This document shows positions 15,218 to 22,460 of a DNA stretch of 22,460 nt, in pieces. Positions within the stretch are counted from its first letter, which is position 1, and every line of letters starts with the position of its first letter. Below the pieces are notes generated by a model. The model saw only the letters and a list, made by a program, of their open reading frames with translations, did not search any database and had not been told where the DNA came from. Source of the stretch: JACMLD01 sp036500065 (lineage in GTDB: Bacteria; Bacteroidota; Bacteroidia; Chitinophagales; Chitinophagaceae); contig DASYCT010000279.1 of assembly GCA_036500065.1 (NCBI GenBank), forward strand, positions 1 to 22,460, written 5' to 3'. The translations under genes and the position numbers were made by a program.

Positions 15218-15574
15218 ATGACAAAACTGTTACAGATTCTATTCCTCTTTGTACTACTAAGTGGGTTCAGGATGCCGGGACAAGCTTATCCCGGCACCAA
15301 CCTGCGCGGGACAGTAGTCCGGGCTGCCGGCCGTCAGCCACTGGCTTCGGCCCGGGTGGATTTGTATTATTTCGACAAGCGCTATCCCGCGGGACAGCAA
15401 TGGAGACTGATCAGCTCGACCTATACCGATGCGGGAGGACTTTATTATTTTAAATATGTCCGGCCGGATAATTATTCCATACAGGTCAACCTGAAGAAGA
15501 ACAGCAGCATCCAGGTAATAAATATCGACTATGGCCACTATGCTTACCAGGATTTGCCGATGATTGTGTATTAG
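15218..15574 (+). CDS. Small secreted CnaB/carboxypeptidase-regulatory-like protein
   Basis: 118 residues with a signal peptide (about 1-23, ending PGQA before YPGTN). The mature part is a single Ig-like CnaB/carboxypeptidase-regulatory-type domain: LRGTVVRAAGRQPLASARVDLYY, then SSTYTDAGGLYYFKYVRPDNYSIQV. Such domains occur at the N-termini of SusC-like receptors and in surface proteins as folding or binding modules, but here the domain stands alone. It follows the two-TM gene by 27 bases and probably shares its promoter. It may act with that protein at the cell surface, which is inferred from adjacency only. Confidence 0.82.
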   Translation: MTKLLQILFLFVLLSGFRMPGQAYPGTNLRGTVVRAAGRQPLASARVDLYYFDKRYPAGQQWRLISSTYTDAGGLYYFKYVRPDNYSIQVNLKKNSSIQVINIDYGHYAYQDLPMIVY

Positions 15575-15587
15575 CCCGACAGCAAAA

Positions 15588-15645
15588 TAATCCATCAGGT
15601 GGCGCAGTTAATCCATCCTCTTTCCGCCCGGGAAGGCTACCTTTA
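15588..15645 (+). promoter_or_regulatory. Candidate control region of the symporter operon: 21-bp-spaced direct repeats and -7 element
   Basis: TAATCCATC occurs at 15588-15596 and 15609-15617, exactly 21 bases apart (two helical turns). A -7-like TACCTTTA lies at 15638-15645, and no good -33 TTG is present. Direct repeats over a missing -33 element are the usual layout for an AraC-type or similar activator. The symporter ATG is at 15703. Confidence 0.4.
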
Positions 15646-15702
15646 ATCTATTGCCCCGGGTGACGCGTCTCCGCGTGAGCCGGTCTGCAATAGCCCAGCT
15701 AT

Positions 15703-17289
15703 ATGAATCACATTCCAGTTACCGATACGGCGGTCATCGTGCTGTATTTTCTTTCCATGTTGCTGATGGGCATGCTGCTCGGAAGAAAAAACAAAAGCGC
15801 GGTACAGTTTACCACCGCATCCGGCAAAGTGCCGGGATGGGCCATCGGTATGTCGTTGTTCGGCACCTTTCTCAGCAGTAACACGTTTCTTGGCAACCCG
15901 GGTAAGGCCTTTGGTGGCAACTGGAACTCATTTGTGTTTACCCTGGCGCTGCCCATTGCCGCTGCGATTGGCGTAAGATGGCTGGTGCCCTATTTCCGCC
16001 GCTCAGGTGGTATCTCCGCCTACGAGCATTTTGAAAAGAAATTCGGTCCCTGGGCACGTACGTATGCCGTTTGTTGTTTTTTGCTGACCCAACTGGCGCG
16101 TACAGGCACTATATTCCTGGGAGTGGGAATTACCCTGAACGCACTTACCGGTTTCGATATCCGGCTTATCATTTTAATTACCGGCATCGTTGTTACCGTG
16201 TACACCGTGCTCGGTGGGATGGAAGCGGTGATATGGACGGAAGTCGTGCAAAGCGTTATCAAAACGGCGGGCGCGCTGCTGGTACTGGCATTGATTATCG
16301 CCGGGGTACACGGTGGTGCTACAGAAATAGTTCATGTCGCACAGGCGGAACATAAATTCAGCCTCGGCAGTTTTAAACCGGATTTTACCGGCGATACGTT
16401 CTGGGTGGTATTCCTGTATGGATTGTGCATGAACATTACCAATTTCGGCGTGGACCAGAATTATGTGCAACGCTACCATGCGGCATCCAGTGTAAAACAG
16501 GCGGCAAAATCATTGTGGCTTTGCGTATATATGTATGTGCCGGCCTCGCTCCTGTTTTTTATTATCGGCACCTGCCTGTACACGTATTATCACCAGCATG
16601 CCGATATGCTGCAACAGGTAAAGCAACAGGTAGCGGCGATGCGTCTCGGGACAGGCGCCACGGCAGATGCCATCCGGGCGAAAGCGGCTGTTTTGACGGA
16701 TGCTGACATTGGCGATAAGGTATTGCCTCATTTTATTGTTAACAAAGTTCCGGCAGGAGTGGTAGGACTGATCTTTGCGGCGATTCTTTCCGCCGCCATG
16801 GGCACTATCAGTTCGGGCTTCAACAGTTCGGCGACGATTTATATGGTGGATATTCATAAACGATATATAAACCCGCAGGTAAGTGACAAACAACAATTGC
16901 GCGTGTTGTACCTCGCTACCATTCTTATCGGGTTGCTGGCCACCGGCGCGGGCATCAGCATTATCGGCGCCGGCAGCATCCTGGATCTCTGGTGGAAACT
17001 CTCGGGCATATTTGCCGGGGGCATGCTCGGTTTGTTTTCCCTGTCCATGATTGCCCGCCATGCGGGGCATTCCGCTGCGCTGGTGGGCGTAATTACGGGA
17101 ACGTTGGTTATTCTCTGGATGGTGTTTTCGCAATCGGGCATCGTGCCACCGCTGTTGCGCAATCCTTTGCATGCCGATATGACGGTAGTGGTAGGGGCGC
17201 TGACTATTTTCCTGGTCGGATCGCTGGTGCAGAAAATAAAAGACCGGGCCGGGAAGGAAATCGTGATAGAAGGAATACTTAAAAAATAA
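15703..17289 (+). CDS. Sodium/solute symporter (SSS family)
   Basis: A 528-residue inner-membrane protein with about 13 predicted TM helices, the size usual for the SSS (SLC5-like) family. Characteristic stretches are the first helices with FTTASGKVPGWAIGMSLFGTFLSSNTFLGNPG, YTVLGGMEAVIWTEVVQ, NFGVDQNYVQRYHAASS, and AAILSAAMGTISSGFNSSATIYMVDI, which lies in the region that forms the Na+ site in vSGLT-like structures. The family imports sugars, sialic acid, carboxylates or amino acids with Na+. The gene downstream, 6 bases away, is a DapA/NanA-superfamily lyase, so the substrate is plausibly a sugar acid or sialic-acid-like compound. Confidence 0.93.
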   Translation: MNHIPVTDTAVIVLYFLSMLLMGMLLGRKNKSAVQFTTASGKVPGWAIGMSLFGTFLSSNTFLGNPGKAFGGNWNSFVFTLALPIAAAIGVRWLVPYFRRSGGISAYEHFEKKFGPWARTYAVCCFLLTQLARTGTIFLGVGITLNALTGFDIRLIILITGIVVTVYTVLGGMEAVIWTEVVQSVIKTAGALLVLALIIAGVHGGATEIVHVAQAEHKFSLGSFKPDFTGDTFWVVFLYGLCMNITNFGVDQNYVQRYHAASSVKQAAKSLWLCVYMYVPASLLFFIIGTCLYTYYHQHADMLQQVKQQVAAMRLGTGATADAIRAKAAVLTDADIGDKVLPHFIVNKVPAGVVGLIFAAILSAAMGTISSGFNSSATIYMVDIHKRYINPQVSDKQQLRVLYLATILIGLLATGAGISIIGAGSILDLWWKLSGIFAGGMLGLFSLSMIARHAGHSAALVGVITGTLVILWMVFSQSGIVPPLLRNPLHADMTVVVGALTIFLVGSLVQKIKDRAGKEIVIEGILKK

Positions 17290-17295
17290 AAATAC

Positions 17296-18285
17296 ATGCG
17301 TATGTATACAAGCGACAAGAAATTTGTTCCGGTGATGATTACGCCGTTTAACCTAAAGGCGAAAGTAGACCTGGACGCCGTATCCAGGCTCGTGGATTTT
17401 TACCTGGCTGCAGGAGTAAAGGGATTTTTTGCCAATTGCCTCAGCAGTGAAATGTACAGCATCAGCGAGGACGAGCGACTGGAACTTACCCATCATATCG
17501 TCCGCTATGTAAACGGGCGGGTGCCGATCGTGGCCACCGGTTCTTTTGGCCTGAGCATTGCCGATAAAGCCGAGTTCACCCGGAAGATTTATGATACTGG
17601 CATCGACGCCGTTATTCTTATTACCGGCCATTATGCCAATGTCGATGATAGTGACGAGGTGCTTTTGCGAAACTTCGACCGGATGTTTAGTCTCACGGGC
17701 GATATTCCCCTCGGTTTGTATGAATGCCCCGCCCCCTATAAAAGGATTCTTACGCCTTCCGTATTCAAAAAGTTATTGGGCTCGCGGCGGCTGGTATACC
17801 ACAAAGACACTTCTATTGAACCGGAAAAGGTAAAGGCCAAGCTGGACATCGTAAAAGAAAGCGACAGCGGGCTGGAGTTTTATGACGCCCATTCGCCTAA
17901 TGCCATGTATTCCCTGCGGATGGGGGCAAGGGGCATGTCGTCCATTTCCGGTAACTTCTACCCGGAAATATTGGTATGGATGTGCAACAATGCCACCAAC
18001 CCTGCGATGAAGGAAGAAGTGGAGTGGCTGCAATCGGAAATCACCCGCGTAGACCCGCTGATACACCAGGCATATCCCCTGAGCGCCAAATATTTTTTAC
18101 AAAAGCGCGGGCTGCCGGTACGTACTATCAGCCGCGCTCATGCGCTGGAGCTAACGCCGCAGCAAAAACAAACGCTGAACGAGATTCACCAGAGCTTTCT
18201 CGGCTGGTGCCGCCGCCTGCAGATAGAACCGGTGAACATACCGGAATTGCTGGTGCCCGGCATACCGCTGGACCCTGCGATATAA
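17296..18285 (+). CDS. DapA/NanA (dihydrodipicolinate synthase) superfamily lyase or aldolase
   Basis: This 329-residue TIM-barrel protein acts on 2-oxo acids through a lysine Schiff base. The predicted lysine is K170 (RLVYHKDTS) and the conserved tyrosine is Y142 (GLYECPAPYKR). The loop that reads GTTGE in DHDPS and GSTGE in sialate lyase reads C48-L49-S50-S51-E52 here, so the first Thr of the DHDPS triad is replaced by Leu. It is therefore unlikely to be DHDPS. Sialate lyase, keto-deoxy-sugar-acid aldolase or a dehydratase are candidates. It starts 6 bases after the symporter stop; a second in-frame ATG two codons on is possible. Tight coupling suggests that it processes the imported substrate in the cytoplasm. 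Confidence 0.9.
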   Translation: MRMYTSDKKFVPVMITPFNLKAKVDLDAVSRLVDFYLAAGVKGFFANCLSSEMYSISEDERLELTHHIVRYVNGRVPIVATGSFGLSIADKAEFTRKIYDTGIDAVILITGHYANVDDSDEVLLRNFDRMFSLTGDIPLGLYECPAPYKRILTPSVFKKLLGSRRLVYHKDTSIEPEKVKAKLDIVKESDSGLEFYDAHSPNAMYSLRMGARGMSSISGNFYPEILVWMCNNATNPAMKEEVEWLQSEITRVDPLIHQAYPLSAKYFLQKRGLPVRTISRAHALELTPQQKQTLNEIHQSFLGWCRRLQIEPVNIPELLVPGIPLDPAI

Positions 18286-18394
18286 GAGTAGTGTTGGATC
18301 GGCCTCCGGAGGAGCCCCCTGTTTATAGACCTGTTTTCCTGTTTTCGCCATAAAATGGTGTACATTAGTAAGCGCCAACTATTCGCGGTGCCCC

Positions 18395-18775
18395 ATGGCA
18401 TACAAATGCATCCTTGGTTTTTACCTTTTTTGCTGCTCCGGCATAAATACGATGGCGCAGGAGTCACCCCATTTTATAGAAAAGCTCACCACCACGGAAG
18501 CACATGAAAAGATGTCGCCTGCGGAAAAATTGAAAGAGAAACTGGAGATATTGGGAACGATGAACAGTGAGGCAAGCGAAAAAAAAGGCTTTTTTACCAG
18601 CTTCTATCTTCCTTTTTTTGCCGCCCTCAAAGAAGGCGGTTTTATGGAAACGGCCAGCAATATTATGTATTCCTCTTCCGGCGACGAAGTAAATAAAAAG
18701 TGGCTGGACGAGAACCAAAATAAGGTGCAGGCATTCAATAAATGGCTGAATGAATATAAATGGAATAAAGAGTAA
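18395..18775 (+). CDS. Small secreted protein of unknown function
   Basis: 126 residues. The N-terminus looks like an export signal ending NTMA|QES, with an unusual CC pair at residues 13-14. The mature part is charged and probably helical: TEAHEKMSPAEKLKEKLEIL, GFFTSFYLPFFAALKEGGF, then a Trp/Asn/Lys-rich end (KWLDENQNKVQAFNKWLNEY). I cannot assign a family. It lies in the 504-base space between the aldolase and the Tat-exported enzyme and is 14 bases upstream of the latter, so it is probably part of the same transcript. Confidence that it is a real gene comes from the signal peptide and the tight spacing. Confidence 0.72.
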   Translation: MAYKCILGFYLFCCSGINTMAQESPHFIEKLTTTEAHEKMSPAEKLKEKLEILGTMNSEASEKKGFFTSFYLPFFAALKEGGFMETASNIMYSSSGDEVNKKWLDENQNKVQAFNKWLNEYKWNKE

Positions 18776-18789
18776 TTAATACGACCCGA

Positions 18790-20709
18790 TTGCTGACACG
18801 AAGAAACTTTATCAAAACATCTGCAACCGGGGGAGCCGGTTTGCTGGCGGCGCTCCATGCCGGCCGGTCACTAGCATTTAACAATACAGGATCACCCGCT
18901 GAATTATACCAGCTCAGCGAAAGCCTGCTGAAACAATGGGCCGCGGCGCTTATTAAACTGCAGGTGACCGATCAATCAAGAACCGATGATTATGGCGGCA
19001 TCTGGTGCCCGGCTGATAATACCGTTCATGGAAGAGTAGGCGATACCATCTACCCATTCTTTTACCTCGCGTCCCGGGCAAACGATAGCAGGTACACCGA
19101 TGCTGCTGTACTGCTCTATCGCTGGATGGAACGAAGAGTGAGCAGGCCGGATGGCTCCTGGCTCAATGAACCGCAGCCGGGCTCCTGGCTGGGTACTACG
19201 GTATTTTCAGCCATTGCTCTCGGCGAAACGCTGAAACATCACGGGGCCCTGATGGATGCTTCCTTTAAAGCGGAAGTCACGGCACGATTGAAGAAAGCGG
19301 GGGATTTTATCTGTAATACGTTTACCATCGATTATGGAAATATCAACTATCCCATAACGGCCTCGTATGGGCTCAGTCTCCTGGGCCGTTTGCTCGACGA
19401 GCCAAAATTCAGCGCCAAAGGAAGGGAACTCGCTCACCAGGCCCTTCGTTTTATTTCGGCCAAAGACGGTTTTTTGTACGGTGAGGGCGATCCCTATTAC
19501 CAGGCCAGTAAAAAGGGCTGCTATTCGGTCGACCTGGGTTACAATGTAGAAGAATCCCTTCCTTCGCTGGTCATGTATGGACAGCTCACGCAGGATGAAG
19601 AAGTGTTGCAGGCCGTCACCCGTTCCCTGCAAACCCACCTGGAATTTATGCTGCCAGATGGCGGTTGGGACAATAGTTGGGGTACACGGAATTATAAATG
19701 GACGTATTGGGGCAGCCGCACCTCCGATGGCAGCCAGCCGGCCTATGCCCTGCTGGCCGGCCGCGACCCGGTGTTTTATAAAGCCGCGCTGCAGAACACC
19801 CGACTGATGCAGCAATGCACCCACGATGGTTTGCTGAATGCCGGTCTTCATTATCCCTCACTCCATATTCCTCCCTGCGTTCACCACACGTTTTGTCATA
19901 TAAAAGGGCTTACCACGATCCTTGAATACGGCGATGCAACCGCAAAAGCGCCGGCGCAAACGCTTGTGCTGCCGCGTGAAAAAATTTACGGAAGCCGTTT
20001 CTTCAGCGATATACAAACCCTGCTGGTCTCAAAAGGCGATTTCCGGGCGACAATTACCGCTTACGACCGGGAGTATAAAAAAACCACCAACGGCCATGCT
20101 TCCGGCGGTGCGCTCACCATGCTCTGGCACCCGAAAACCGGTCCCCTGCTAACGGCAAGCATGAACGAATACCAGTTGTATGAAGCCGGTAATATGCAGC
20201 CCGACAGTGATCCTTTCAGCATGCCGCTCACGCCCCGGGTGGAACTGAGAACGGGCGGACAACTTTATATGAGCATCAGCGACCTGGACGCTACGATGGC
20301 AGTCAACAATGAAAAGCACCATATCGGTGATGTTGTCGTGTATGCGCAGCCAAAGCTCGTGGACAAAAACCAGCAAAGCCCCGCCTCCGGCGATATAAGG
20401 TGCCGCCTGTCTTATGTATTTACAGGTAATAAAGTGGTTTTCACCTTTGAATATGATAAAGGCCCGCATGATGCGGAGATAAAGGTTATTTTTCCCGTCA
20501 TTGCTGCTTCATCAGATAAGGTAACGGTAGTAAACAGTAAAACACTGAAAATAGACAAAGGAAGCGCCGTGGTACAAATCGTTTCCAGTGCCGGTATAAC
20601 TATTATGCCTACGACCGGCGGCAGGGTCTTTAATTTTGTGCCCGGGCTGGAAGCCCTGCCGCTCAGTATGGAGCAGAACGGGCTTACCATTGAAATGACC
20701 GTATGGTAG
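18790..20709 (+). CDS. Tat-exported toroid-type protein, probable polysaccharide lyase or glycoside hydrolase
   Basis: A 639-residue product. The start is TTG at 18790; no ATG precedes the twin-arginine signal (TRRNFIKTS, R4-R5, then a Gly/Ala/Leu-rich segment), so the non-ATG start is needed to keep the signal. Residues about 40-390 look like an (alpha/alpha) toroid: GGIWCPADNTVHGRVGDTIY, SWLGTTVFSAIALGETL, NYPITASYGLSLLGRL, WDNSWGTRNYKWTYWGSR, CVHHTFCHIKGL. The last 240 residues are beta-rich, as in heparinase II/III- or alginate-lyase-like enzymes. Conserved-looking His, Tyr, Asn and Arg residues could be catalytic, but I cannot name the CAZy family. Its position after a symporter and a DapA-type aldolase suggests a role releasing the imported acid sugar. 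Confidence 0.85.
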   Translation: MLTRRNFIKTSATGGAGLLAALHAGRSLAFNNTGSPAELYQLSESLLKQWAAALIKLQVTDQSRTDDYGGIWCPADNTVHGRVGDTIYPFFYLASRANDSRYTDAAVLLYRWMERRVSRPDGSWLNEPQPGSWLGTTVFSAIALGETLKHHGALMDASFKAEVTARLKKAGDFICNTFTIDYGNINYPITASYGLSLLGRLLDEPKFSAKGRELAHQALRFISAKDGFLYGEGDPYYQASKKGCYSVDLGYNVEESLPSLVMYGQLTQDEEVLQAVTRSLQTHLEFMLPDGGWDNSWGTRNYKWTYWGSRTSDGSQPAYALLAGRDPVFYKAALQNTRLMQQCTHDGLLNAGLHYPSLHIPPCVHHTFCHIKGLTTILEYGDATAKAPAQTLVLPREKIYGSRFFSDIQTLLVSKGDFRATITAYDREYKKTTNGHASGGALTMLWHPKTGPLLTASMNEYQLYEAGNMQPDSDPFSMPLTPRVELRTGGQLYMSISDLDATMAVNNEKHHIGDVVVYAQPKLVDKNQQSPASGDIRCRLSYVFTGNKVVFTFEYDKGPHDAEIKVIFPVIAASSDKVTVVNSKTLKIDKGSAVVQIVSSAGITIMPTTGGRVFNFVPGLEALPLSMEQNGLTIEMTVW

Positions 20710-20720
20710 GAAGCCGCCGC

Positions 20721-20751
20721 TTGCAATATAGCGGTCGATAGTGTATTTTTA
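20721..20751 (+). promoter_or_regulatory. Candidate promoter for the small secreted protein gene at 20778
   Basis: TTG at 20721-20723 and TATTTTTA at 20744-20751 are 20 bases apart; the second matches TAnnTTTG except for its last base. The ATG is 26 bases downstream. It is only 12 bases after the previous stop codon, so read-through from the upstream operon is also possible. Confidence 0.35.
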
Positions 20752-20777
20752 GCTGTTCGAAATGCTAAACCATAATT

Positions 20778-21287
20778 ATGAAATTTCACCTCCTTATCAT
20801 CCCATTTGTCTTTTTTTGTATCCATTGCCCCGCGCAACAGGTAAAACAGGATACCAGCGCGGTTGAATCCCAGGTCCGCGCCATACGGGGGGAATTCAAT
20901 AAAATAAATTCCGATAGTGCAAAACTGCGTGTCGTCAAAAAGGACATCATGGATGAGAGCACCGAGGGCGGCGAGATCGACAAGTTTTACGAAGGCAGTG
21001 TAATGCGCAAGGCGATCCTCCTGTACTATGGTGAAACGGGTAAATCCGCTGCAGAATATTATTTTTTGAATGGCCGGTTGATCTTTTTATACACCCGCTA
21101 CACGACGTATAGCAAGCCGTTTTATGAGAAGGGCTATAAAATAGCGCGTATAGATGAGAACCGGTATTATTTCTATAACGGCAAGTTAATCCGCTGGCTC
21201 GGCAGCAAGGGAAAGCTCATCGATAAAAGCCGCTATGCCGCCAAAGGAAAGGAAATAATGGGTGCGTTGAAGGAAGACATGCACTAA
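20778..21287 (+). CDS. Secreted protein of unknown function, Tyr/Lys-rich
   Basis: 169 residues with a signal peptide (MKFHLLIIPFVFFCIHCPA cut before QQVKQ). The mature part starts with a charged helical stretch (residues about 25-65). Four or five short beta strands rich in Tyr follow: KAILLYYGETGKSAAEYYF, GRLIFLYTRYTTYSKPF, ENRYYFYNGKLIRWLGSKGK. Proteins with this alternating Y-F-Y-N-G-K-L pattern are frequent in Bacteroidota, but I know of no function. It follows the Tat-exported enzyme by 68 bases and may belong to it or stand alone. Confidence 0.8.
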   Translation: MKFHLLIIPFVFFCIHCPAQQVKQDTSAVESQVRAIRGEFNKINSDSAKLRVVKKDIMDESTEGGEIDKFYEGSVMRKAILLYYGETGKSAAEYYFLNGRLIFLYTRYTTYSKPFYEKGYKIARIDENRYYFYNGKLIRWLGSKGKLIDKSRYAAKGKEIMGALKEDMH

Positions 21288-21352
21288 AACTCCACACCTG
21301 CTCCCCGGGCGATATTCTCATGTCACGGGCAACCTCTTCCGCGGCATAAAAA

Positions 21353-21380
21353 TTGCGAGGTTAAATTAACTTTATCTTTC
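21353..21380 (+). promoter_or_regulatory. Weak candidate promoter for the GT-B-like gene
   Basis: TTG at 21353-21355 and TATCTTTC at 21373-21380 are 17 bases apart. The -7 element differs from TAnnTTTG only at the last base and is identical to the one before the gene at 9963. It implies an untranslated leader of about 100 bases. The rest of the 203-base gap (21288-21490) shows nothing I can name. Confidence 0.3.
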
Positions 21381-21490
21381 TATGAAGTTTTCATTAACTG
21401 CGTAAATAGAAGAATAAAAAGGGTCAATTTTATTGTTAATGAACCGGGTTGACACCATCACCCGCTTCGATAATGGTAAAAAGGTTGAGT

Positions 21491-22460
21491 ATGTCAAAAG
21501 GGAAAATTCTGTTTATTGTCGGCTCTCCCAACCAGACCAGCCAGATGCACCAGGTGGCTGAGCAATTACCCGAGTATGATTGCTTTTTCAGCCAGTTATT
21601 CAGCGACAATCCCATTGTCAAAGCCTTCGTTAAAAGCAAGCTGCTGGACAGTACCATATTAGCCGGTGGCTTCCGGCAAAAAGCAGATGACTATCTAAGA
21701 AAGCATAATCTGCGAAATGATTATGCCACAGCGGTTTTTAATAATAAGTATGACCTGGCGGTATTGTGTTCCGACCTGCTCGTGACCAGGAAACTGCGCA
21801 GGCTCAAAACCGTATTTGTCCAGGAGGGGATGACAGACCCAATTACTCCCTGGGGCAGGATGTCGAGACGCCTCGGTCTCCCGGCCTACATGGCTATGAA
21901 TACGGCCTTTAACGGCAGCAGTAACATCTGCGATATCTATTGCGCCGCTTCCGGCGGCTACAAGGAGCAATTCACCGCCCTGGGCACCGATGCTTCCCGG
22001 ATTTTTGTTACCGGCATTCCCAATTATGATTATGTGCATTCTTTTCTACGAAATGATTTCCCCTATCATGATTATGTGCTCGTAGCCACTTCGGACATAC
22101 GGGAAACCTACCAGAAAGACGACCGGGAAAAATTCATCCGGCGCTGCATTGAAATTGCCAACGGGCGACCGCTTATTTTTAAACTACATCCCAACGAAAT
22201 AAAAGAAAGAGCTACCGCGGAGATTCAAAAACTGGCGCCGCCGGGTACTCTTGTTTTTAGTGAGGGCAATACGAACCACATGGTCGCCAATTGCCAGGAA
22301 TTGATCACACAGTATTCAACAGTGGTCTATATAGGTATTGCCCTGGGGAAAAAAGTTCATTCATATTTTGATGTAGGGAAATTAAAAAGATTGACGCCTG
22401 TTCAAAACGGGGGAAGGGCCGCCGTGAACATAGCCGAAATCTGCAGGAATTACCTGGAGT
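21491..22460 (+). CDS. GT-B-fold-like protein, CDP-glycerol-transferase / UDP-GlcNAc-2-epimerase type (5' part)
   Basis: The frame is open for 323 codons to the window edge, so the 3' end is missing. The start at 21491 has AAAAGG 6 bases upstream; an in-frame ATG at 21473 is an alternative. The N-terminal strand KILFIVGSPNQTSQMHQVAE resembles the first Rossmann unit of GT-B enzymes. Further on are VFVQEGMTDP, GIPNYDYV, a KLHPNE motif (about residues 230-235) typical of CDP-glycerol glycerophosphotransferases and related surface-polymer enzymes, and ELITQYSTVVYIGIALGKKV, which resembles the nucleotide-binding region near the end of the fold. No TM helices are seen. The role is probably in surface polysaccharide or lipid-linked polymer synthesis; the exact substrate is unknown. 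Confidence 0.8.
   Translation, partial: MSKGKILFIVGSPNQTSQMHQVAEQLPEYDCFFSQLFSDNPIVKAFVKSKLLDSTILAGGFRQKADDYLRKHNLRNDYATAVFNNKYDLAVLCSDLLVTRKLRRLKTVFVQEGMTDPITPWGRMSRRLGLPAYMAMNTAFNGSSNICDIYCAASGGYKEQFTALGTDASRIFVTGIPNYDYVHSFLRNDFPYHDYVLVATSDIRETYQKDDREKFIRRCIEIANGRPLIFKLHPNEIKERATAEIQKLAPPGTLVFSEGNTNHMVANCQELITQYSTVVYIGIALGKKVHSYFDVGKLKRLTPVQNGGRAAVNIAEICRNYLE

Noticed and set aside
18301..18345. GGCCTCCGGAGGAGCC followed by T-rich sequence as a terminator after the aldolase gene
   Set aside because: The stem is short and bulged, and the T-rich part is interrupted and distant, so it is too weak to list as a terminator.
21439..21561. Short 40-codon ORF (starting MNRVDTITRF) overlapping the start of the GT-B-like gene in another frame
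   Set aside because: Most of it overlaps a well-supported coding frame, and it has no family signature. A leader peptide role cannot be supported.

Overview
The window looks like a chromosomal segment of a Bacteroidota bacterium, most likely Chitinophagaceae or a close relative. The evidence is an ExbB-ExbD-ExbD-TonB cluster of the Bacteroidota layout, a giant secreted protein ending in a type IX secretion (gliding-motility-type, type B) C-terminal domain, signal peptides cut before Gln, PepSY-like and DUF6340-type proteins, and several promoters close to the Bacteroidota -33/-7 pattern (TTG, about 20 bases, TAnnTTTG). The phylum is confident; the family is an inference. I see no rRNA, tRNA, CRISPR array, transposase or prophage. 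No stretch over 300 bases lacks a gene; the longest gaps are about 250 bases.

Layout. Positions 1-2548 (+) hold the 3' end of exbB, two different exbD genes and tonB, closed by a clear terminator at 2581-2611. Complete mnmE follows (2671-4053, +). A 236-base gap with a dyad, five 10-base-phased repeats and a Bacteroidota-type promoter leads to an isolated AT-rich gene (4290-5150, +). I cannot name that gene, but it carries STS and QEE motifs reminiscent of ADP-ribosyltransferases. Convergent to it, on the minus strand, are a 1221-residue type IX-secreted protein (beta-propeller, Ig-like repeats, sorting domain; 5398-9063) and, upstream of that, a secreted bicupin (9155-9892). The bicupin is divergent from a secreted protein of unknown function (9963-11051, +), with an inverted repeat between them. 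A DUF6340-like lipoprotein (11209-12231, +) follows.

Positions 12291-14364 (-) hold a PepSY-like secreted protein and a MocR/GabR-type regulator (GntR helix-turn-helix plus aminotransferase fold). The same arrangement, GGACTACCTG-N24-TAGTCC, lies upstream of both genes in the same orientation, suggesting a small autoregulated regulon. Divergent from the regulator are a two-TM protein and a small CnaB-like secreted protein (14519-15574, +).

Positions 15703-20709 (+) look like a catabolic locus: a sodium/solute symporter, a DapA/NanA-superfamily lyase with a non-canonical active-site loop, a small secreted protein, and a Tat-exported toroid-type protein that is probably a polysaccharide lyase or hydrolase. 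A plausible model is that the Tat enzyme releases an acidic sugar or 2-keto acid precursor, the symporter imports it and the aldolase cleaves it. The window ends with a small secreted protein (20778-21287) and the 5' part of a GT-B-like gene of the CDP-glycerol-transferase/epimerase type (21491 onward), which runs off the end.
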